DNA of 8,323 nt from CAYGZA01 sp964354135. Its GTDB lineage: Bacteria; Planctomycetota; Planctomycetia; Pirellulales; Thermoguttaceae. Numbering within the stretch: the first letter of the stretch is position 1; the number at the start of each line of letters is the position of its first letter. Shown piece after piece: positions 5,180 to 8,323 of this stretch. Both the position numbers and the translations under genes were made by a program. Below the pieces are notes generated by a model, which did not search any database, was not told the origin of the DNA, and saw nothing but the letters and a program-made list of their open reading frames with translations. The DNA lies in contig CAYGZA010000303.1 of the NCBI GenBank assembly GCA_964354135.1, forward strand, positions 1 through 8,323, in the 5' to 3' direction.

Positions 5180-6499
5180 ATGACCAGCAACCTCGAGTCC
5201 GTCCGCCGCAAGGTTGAGTCCGGCGAGCGTATGTCGCCGGCTGAGGGCGAAGCCCTGTTCGATCCGCTGGTGGATCTGCACGCCCTGGGCGAGCTGGCCG
5301 ATGCGGTCCGCCGCCGCAAGCACAGCGACGCGGCGTACTACAACGTCAACGCCCACTTGAATCCCACGAACATCTGCACTTACCGCTGCCCGCTCTGCGC
5401 CTACAGCCGCGACCCGGACGACCCGACGGCCTATGCGATGACCCGCGACGAGATCCTCCAGCGCGGCGGGGAAGCGGCGGCAAGCGGCGCCACCGAGCTG
5501 CACATCGTCGGCGGCGTACACCCGGACAAGGGGTTTGACTGGTACCTGGGCATCCTTTCCAGCCTGCACGCGGCCTATCCCCGGCTGCACTTGAAGGCGT
5601 GGACGCCGGTGGAGATCGCCTGGTTCGTCCAGGTGACGGGGCTTTCGATCCGGGACGTACTCCGGGAGTTGGTCGCCGCGGGGCTGGGCAGCTTGCCCGG
5701 CGGCGGGGCGGAGATTTTCCACCCCGACGTCCGCCGCCGGATCGCTCCGCTGAAGGCCGACGCGGCAACTTGGCTGGAAGTCCATCGCACGGCCCATGAG
5801 ATGGGACTCCGCAGCAACGCGACCATGCTCTACGGCCACCTTGAGACCCCGGCCCATCGCGTCGATCATCTCCTGCGGCTCCGCGAGCTCCAGGACGCGA
5901 CCGGCGGATTTCAGGCGTTCATCCCCTTGGCCTTCCATCCCGACGGCACACAGCTCGGGGGCACACAGCTCGGGGGCACACAGGTCGGGGGCACACAGCT
6001 CGGGGGCACACAGCTCGGGGGCGTACAGCCCCGCGGCCCACAGCTCAGCGGCACACAGGTCGGGGGCCGTCCAGCAACAGCTCCCCTCTCCCGTTCCGGG
6101 AGAGGGGCCGGGGGTGAGGGGGCGCTGCGGTCAGAACAGGAAGATGTCGTTGGACGGTCGCCACGCCCTCTTGTCACCCGCCGGCCCACGGCCCTGGAGG
6201 ACCTCCGCGTGATGGCCGTCAGCCGGCTCTTCCTGGACAACTTCGATCACGTCAAGGCCTACTGGATTTCGCTCGGCGTGGGGACGGCCCAAGTGGCCTT
6301 GTGCTACGGCGCCGACGACCTGGACGGCACGGTCCGCCACGAAGCCATCCACCACGAGGCCGGCTCCGAAGGCCCCGAGAGCCTCTCGGTGGAGGAACTC
6401 TGTGCGCTGATCCGCGAGGCGGGCCGCGAGCCGATCGAACGCGATACGCTCTACCGGCCCGTGCACCGCGAGGGAAGCCGGTGGGAAGTCGCGAGTTGA
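5180..6499 (+). CDS. mqnE: Aminodeoxyfutalosine synthase (radical SAM) with repeat-encoded insertion
   Basis: A 439-residue radical SAM enzyme that joins 3-[(1-carboxyvinyl)oxy]benzoate to S-adenosylmethionine to give aminodeoxyfutalosine. The [4Fe-4S] motif is C66-TYR-C70-PL-C73. Family blocks follow: TELHIVGGVHPDKGFDWY, LKAWTPVEI, LGSLPGGGAEIFHPDVR, RSNATMLYGHLET, GGFQAFIPLAFHP, AVSRLFLDNFDHVKAYW, DLDGTVRHEAIHHEAG and GREPIERDTLYRP. The normal length is about 360-370. The surplus is one segment at about residues 256-335, between FIPLAFHP and LEDLRVMAVSR: eight pentapeptides (GTQLG type), then a stretch encoded by a palindromic repeat (APLSRSGRGAGGEG). The frame is kept and the downstream blocks are intact, so the enzyme may still work with a large loop. 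No clear ribosome binding site is seen. Only 22 bp separate it from the next gene. Confidence 0.92.
   Translation: MTSNLESVRRKVESGERMSPAEGEALFDPLVDLHALGELADAVRRRKHSDAAYYNVNAHLNPTNICTYRCPLCAYSRDPDDPTAYAMTRDEILQRGGEAAASGATELHIVGGVHPDKGFDWYLGILSSLHAAYPRLHLKAWTPVEIAWFVQVTGLSIRDVLRELVAAGLGSLPGGGAEIFHPDVRRRIAPLKADAATWLEVHRTAHEMGLRSNATMLYGHLETPAHRVDHLLRLRELQDATGGFQAFIPLAFHPDGTQLGGTQLGGTQVGGTQLGGTQLGGVQPRGPQLSGTQVGGRPATAPLSRSGRGAGGEGALRSEQEDVVGRSPRPLVTRRPTALEDLRVMAVSRLFLDNFDHVKAYWISLGVGTAQVALCYGADDLDGTVRHEAIHHEAGSEGPESLSVEELCALIREAGREPIERDTLYRPVHREGSRWEVAS
5945..6064. repeat. Eight 15-bp tandem repeats inside mqnE
   Basis: Eight adjacent 15-bp units with consensus GGCACACAGCTCGGG. Units 1, 2, 4 and 5 are identical, 3 and 8 share one change (C to G), and 6 and 7 are diverged. 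The phase matches the mqnE frame exactly, so each unit adds one pentapeptide: GTQLG x2, GTQVG, GTQLG x2, GVQPR, GPQLS, GTQVG. Identity among units 1-5 suggests recent slippage or duplication. Because 15 is a multiple of 3, copy-number change would not shift the frame. Confidence 0.95.
6083..6120. repeat. REP-like palindromic repeat inside mqnE
   Basis: CCCCTCTCCCG (6083-6093) and CGGGAGAGGGG (6097-6107) form a perfect 11-bp stem with a TTC loop, followed by CCGGGGGTGAGGG. This GGGAGAGGGGCCGGGGGTGAGGG type of sequence is, from my general knowledge, a common dispersed intergenic palindrome in many bacterial genomes; the alternative frame here (PVPGEGPGVRGR) is a peptide often seen where such repeats are mis-translated. 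Here it is read as APLSRSGRGAGGEG within mqnE. Confidence 0.75.
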
Positions 6500-6521
6500 C
6501 TCGGGCACCGGAGAACGTCAT

Positions 6522-6764
6522 ATGTCAAGCGATTTTTCCGAAGAGGCCTTCGCGGCGCAGGAAGTGACGTACGCGCTGGAGGTTGGCGGCCGGTTTGTCA
6601 TTGTCGAGCATGTTCCCGCCCGCGTGTCCCTGCGAACCGGCGAGCGGTTCTTCGCTCCGGAGACGGTCGAGCGGCTCCAGAAGATCCTCTGGGAAACGCA
6701 AGTCCCAACCCGGGTCGTAGAAGCCCCGGTATTCGATTTCCCAGCCTCGGTTGCTGAGGCTTAG
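6522..6764 (+). CDS. Small YgiT/MqsA-like protein lacking the zinc-binding cysteines
   Basis: An 80-residue protein whose residues 14-60 (VTYALEVGGRFVIVEHVPAR, then GERFFAPETVERLQKIL) resemble the N-terminal domain of YgiT/MqsA antitoxins, in which a CxxC pair normally precedes this stretch and a second follows VPA. Here there is no cysteine: the second CxxC position reads SLRT, and the N-terminus is acidic (SSDFSEEAFAAQE). In the family this domain dimerises or binds a toxin. No toxin gene is recognisable beside it, so an antitoxin role is not supported. GGAG at 6510-6513 sits 8 nt before the ATG, and the gene is 22 bp after mqnE, so it may be read through from the operon. The resemblance is from memory and moderate. 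Confidence 0.65.
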   Translation: MSSDFSEEAFAAQEVTYALEVGGRFVIVEHVPARVSLRTGERFFAPETVERLQKILWETQVPTRVVEAPVFDFPASVAEA

Positions 6765-6812
6765 GAGCGGGCTGTTTCTTGCCATGGCTCGGATTGATTG
6801 AAGCGACGGCAC

Positions 6813-7028
6813 ATGCAATCGACATTTGTCTTGTGTATTCGGAACGACGGCTGCGAGGACTTGGAGCCGCGCAAGGTCTACCAAGTCCTGCCGGACGAAG
6901 CGGCTGCCCAGGAAGGGCACCTCCGGATCGTCGACGAGTCGGGGGAAGATTACCTGTACCCGGCGGACTACTTCGTGCCGGTGGAACTGCCGGAGGCCGC
7001 CGTCAAGGTGCTCGCGGCGCCCAGCTAG
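6813..7028 (+). CDS. Small conserved-looking protein of unknown function, 71 residues
   Basis: The product is MQSTFVLCIRNDGCEDLEPR, then KVYQVLPDEAAAQEGHLRIV, then DESGEDYLYPADYFVPVELP and a short Ala-rich tail. The pattern (strand, charged turn, VYQVLPD, IVDESGEDYLYP, YFVPVELP) suggests a small all-beta fold, and I recall similar short hypothetical proteins in several phyla, but I cannot name a function. The ATG at 6813 is chosen because homologue-like sequence starts there; a TTG at 6798 would add MKRRH. No strong Shine-Dalgarno site is seen. It lies 48 bp after the YgiT-like gene. The two cysteines (8 and 14) are not arranged as a zinc site. Confidence 0.7.
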   Translation: MQSTFVLCIRNDGCEDLEPRKVYQVLPDEAAAQEGHLRIVDESGEDYLYPADYFVPVELPEAAVKVLAAPS

Positions 7029-7031
7029 CCG

Positions 7032-7093
7032 GGCGGCTGTGCATGCATAGGCTGAGCCCATCGGATTGGAGCCGAAGTTGATGCACTTCCGCC
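7032..7093. repeat. Long imperfect inverted repeat after the 71-residue gene
   Basis: GGCGG (7032-7036) and GTGCAT (7039-7044) pair with ATGCAC (7081-7086) and CCGCC (7089-7093) through a 2x2 internal loop. That gives 11 bp enclosing 36 nt, which hold a smaller TCGG/CCGA pairing. It begins three bases after a stop codon. No T-run follows, so it is not a classical terminator. A structured RNA end or a small mobile-repeat remnant are possible. Confidence 0.45.
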
Positions 7094-7111
7094 GGGCCTC
7101 GCGGCGGGTCG

Positions 7112-7164
7112 CACTGCCGACTTGCCCGGCAGTGAAGAGCCCGGCGTGAGGCGGCGGTTCGCCG
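7112..7164. repeat. Two further hairpins in the 7029-7382 intergenic region
   Basis: CACTGCCG (7112-7119) and CGGCAGTG (7127-7134) form a perfect 8-bp stem with a 7-nt loop. CGGCG (7152-7156) and CGCCG (7160-7164) form a perfect 5-bp stem with a GTT loop. Neither is followed by a T tract. With the inverted repeat just upstream they make about 130 bp of consecutive dyads with no coding sequence. I see no known RNA family. Confidence 0.4.
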
Positions 7165-7221
7165 TGTACGAGTAGTATTGGCAGCACTCTTGGACAAGCC
7201 AACCCTGCCACATCGCATCGC

Positions 7222-7250
7222 TTGACGTACGCGGCGAGAATGCGTATACT
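7222..7250 (+). promoter_or_regulatory. Sigma-70-type promoter for the DUF5131 gene
   Basis: TTGACG (7222-7227) and TATACT (7245-7250) are separated by exactly 17 bp, each one base from the consensus. This is the best promoter match in the window. It points at the DUF5131 gene and predicts a transcript start near 7257 and a leader of about 125 nt. It is read by eye only. Confidence 0.7.
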
Positions 7251-7260
7251 TGCGTACACT
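7241..7260. promoter_or_regulatory. Direct repeat overlapping the -10 box, possible operator
   Basis: TGCGTATACT (7241-7250) is followed at once by TGCGTACACT (7251-7260), nine of ten bases the same. GTACGC at 7227-7232, next to the -35 box, is the inverted form of GCGTAC at 7252-7257. Half-sites covering both promoter elements are typical of a repressor binding site, but no regulator is identified. Confidence 0.4.
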
Positions 7261-7344
7261 CACCGGTCTGATGAACGCGGAGGGGACAGGCCGGCAAAGT
7301 CACGGAAGCACTACTGATCTTGTGACGGAGGCAACCAAGCGGTA

Positions 7345-7381
7345 TTCTCCTCCCTGTAAGGGGTCACTCAACGGAGGGGAA
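7345..7381 (+). promoter_or_regulatory. Possible ribosome-site-masking hairpin in the DUF5131 leader
   Basis: TTCTCCTCC (7345-7353) can pair with GGAGGGGAA (7373-7381), which holds the Shine-Dalgarno site for the ATG at 7383: nine pairs including one G-U, with a 19-nt loop. The pairing would hide the ribosome binding site. It may be chance in a purine-rich leader; no ligand-binding RNA domain is recognised upstream. Confidence 0.3.
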
Positions 7382-7382
7382 C

Positions 7383-8126
7383 ATGGCGCAAGCCTCTTCG
7401 ATCGAATGGACGGAAGCTACTTGGAACCCGGTCACTGGCTGCACGAAGATCAGCCCCGGATGTGTTCATTGCTATGCGGAGCGGATGGCCAAGCGGCTTC
7501 AAGCGATGGGCCAGGTGCGTTACCGCCACGGGTTCCGCGTGACTTTGCAGCCGGACGTGGTGGAATTGCCGCTTCACTGGCGTCGGCCGCGGATGATCTT
7601 CGTGAACTCCATGAGCGACCTTTTCCACAAGGACGTTCCCGCGGAGTTCATCAAGGCGTGTTTCGCCGTAATGGAGGAGGCATCGTGGCACACCTTCCAA
7701 GTCTTGACCAAGCGCCCGGAACGTGCGGTGGAACTCGCTCCGCAATTGTCCTGGCCGCCGAACGTGTGGATGGGAACCACCGTCGAGACGGCCGGGTTCC
7801 TCCGCCGCGTCAAGCTCCTCACGCAAATCCCGGCCCACCTCCGCTTCCTGTCACTGGAGCCACTTCTTGGCCCGATTCCCAACCTGCCGTTGGAAGGAAT
7901 CCACTGGGTGATCGTCGGCGGCGAATCGGGACCTGGTGCCCGCAGGATGGATCTCGACTGGATCCTCCAGATCCGCGACCGGTGCTTGCCGCGCGGGGTG
8001 CCGTTCTTCTTCAAGCAGTGGGGCGGTATCCGTAAGTCGAGAACTGGCCGAGAACTGGATGGTCAGACGTGGGACGATATGCCCGGCCCGGCGTGGGTGG
8101 AATATGCCGAGAGATCGGTGGCGTGA
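7383..8126 (+). CDS. Phage Gp37/Gp68 family (DUF5131) three-cysteine protein
   Basis: A 247-residue member of the DUF5131 family, first annotated from phage proteins Gp37/Gp68. The N-terminal signature IEWTEATWNPVTGC then TKISPGCVHCYAERMAKRLQ contains C20-x6-C27-x2-C30, a radical-SAM-like iron-sulfur motif. FVNSMSDLFHKDVP, TFQVLTKRPERA, WMGTTVE, LSLEPLLGPI, HWVIVGGESGPGARRMD and PFFFKQWGG are the other family blocks, so the gene looks complete. A strong GGAGG is 5 nt before the ATG and a good promoter lies about 130 bp upstream. It overlaps the next frame, which resembles TcmP, the three-Cys-motif partner protein. The biochemical role of the pair is not established to my knowledge; its association with phages and accessory regions suggests a mobile or defence-related function, which is inference. 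Confidence 0.9.
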   Translation: MAQASSIEWTEATWNPVTGCTKISPGCVHCYAERMAKRLQAMGQVRYRHGFRVTLQPDVVELPLHWRRPRMIFVNSMSDLFHKDVPAEFIKACFAVMEEASWHTFQVLTKRPERAVELAPQLSWPPNVWMGTTVETAGFLRRVKLLTQIPAHLRFLSLEPLLGPIPNLPLEGIHWVIVGGESGPGARRMDLDWILQIRDRCLPRGVPFFFKQWGGIRKSRTGRELDGQTWDDMPGPAWVEYAERSVA

Positions 8127-8304
8127 GCTTTGCGACTCGATGGCGGAAGATGACGGCCTCCCAACCTGGGAGGAAGCTGGTGATTGGACACATGACAAGC
8201 TGCGTTTCTGGCATCGGTACATCGACATTACCACCACCGCGATGGTGGGCAATCCGAGTTGGCCAGGTGGCCTAGTGTCCCGTCAATCTTCGATTGACGG
8301 GTGA
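8104..8304 (+). pseudogene. tcmP: 5' fragment of three-Cys-motif partner gene tcmP, cut short
   Basis: Starting at ATG 8104 (23 bp inside the DUF5131 gene), or more likely ATG 8140 (MAEDDGLPTWEEAGDWTHDK), the frame encodes LRFWHRYIDITTTAMVGNPS then WPGGLV. This matches the N-terminal pattern of TcmP proteins, which normally goes on to a hydrophobic strand and a DLFAGPG-like SAM-binding motif. Instead the frame reads SRQSSIDG and stops at 8302-8304. The break falls at about 8273, where a perfect hairpin begins. Full-length TcmP is several hundred residues, so this is a remnant, with the rest possibly beyond an inserted element to the right. The identification rests on a short match and on the DUF5131 neighbour. 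Confidence 0.6.
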
Positions 8305-8323
8305 CGCGGAATCGTGTTTCATG
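8273..8323. mobile_element. Possible end of a mobile element interrupting tcmP
   Basis: From TAGTGTCCCGTC onward the tcmP-like sequence is lost. CCCGTCAATC (8279-8288) and GATTGACGGG (8292-8301) form a perfect 10-bp stem with a TTC loop. The junction contains CTAG/TA, a common insertion target, and an ATG sits at the window end (8321-8323) that could start a transposase. No transposase, opposite end or target duplication is visible, so this is tentative. Confidence 0.35.

Noticed and set aside
5945..6064. CRISPR array
   Set aside because: The units are 15 bp and directly adjacent without spacers, and they are in frame within mqnE. This is a minisatellite, not a CRISPR.
7032..7164. Intrinsic terminator for the 71-residue gene
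   Set aside because: The hairpins are real, but none is followed by a run of T, so a Rho-independent terminator is not supported.
7284..7335. Cyclic-di-GMP (GEMM-type) riboswitch
   Set aside because: GGCAAAGTCACGG recalls part of the GEMM core, but the matching receptor stem and the usual paired architecture cannot be found.
7250..8035. A 261-codon open frame starting in the DUF5131 leader
   Set aside because: It overlaps DUF5131 in another frame, has no recognisable motifs and would lack a proper ribosome site.

Overview
The window looks like chromosomal DNA from a high-GC bacterium that makes menaquinone by the futalosine route. I infer a planctomycete (Pirellulales-like). The grounds are the gene set, the many small GC-rich palindromic and heptamer repeats, the weak or absent Shine-Dalgarno sites, and a ComB homologue in a bacterium. 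No rRNA, tRNA or other taxonomic marker is present, so this is inference, not proof.

Layout. (1) 1-742, minus strand: most of comB (2-phosphosulfolactate phosphatase family), running off the left edge. (2) 743-829: a short divergent intergenic region with an imperfect dyad and a -10-like hexamer right against the next start codon. (3) 830-6499, plus strand: a menaquinone cluster in the order ubiD, ubiE/menG, ubiX, ubiA/mqnP, a four-helix-bundle (23S rRNA intervening-sequence protein type) gene, mqnE. MqnE makes aminodeoxyfutalosine early in the pathway. The UbiA, UbiX/UbiD and UbiE/MenG types are the late prenylation, decarboxylation and C-methylation activities. (4) 6522-7028: two small genes, a cysteine-free YgiT/MqsA-like protein and a 71-residue conserved-looking protein. 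(5) 7029-7382: a gene-free stretch with several hairpins, a near-consensus sigma-70 promoter and a long leader. (6) 7383-8304: a phage Gp37/Gp68 (DUF5131) three-cysteine protein overlapping the start of its usual partner tcmP. The tcmP reading frame is cut off after about 57 family-like residues, where a perfect hairpin begins that may be the end of a mobile element.

Most notable points. The UbiD homologue aligns well end to end with E. coli UbiD, yet the catalytic Arg-Glu-Glu/Asp triad and two of three metal ligands appear to be replaced. MqnE carries about 80 extra residues encoded in frame by eight copies of a 15-bp repeat followed by a palindromic repeat. The four-helix-bundle gene sits between inverted arrays of a 7-bp repeat. 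A telomere-like G-rich repeat has supplied the last codons and stop of ubiE. Several unrelated repeat families have thus entered this operon without breaking any reading frame in it.
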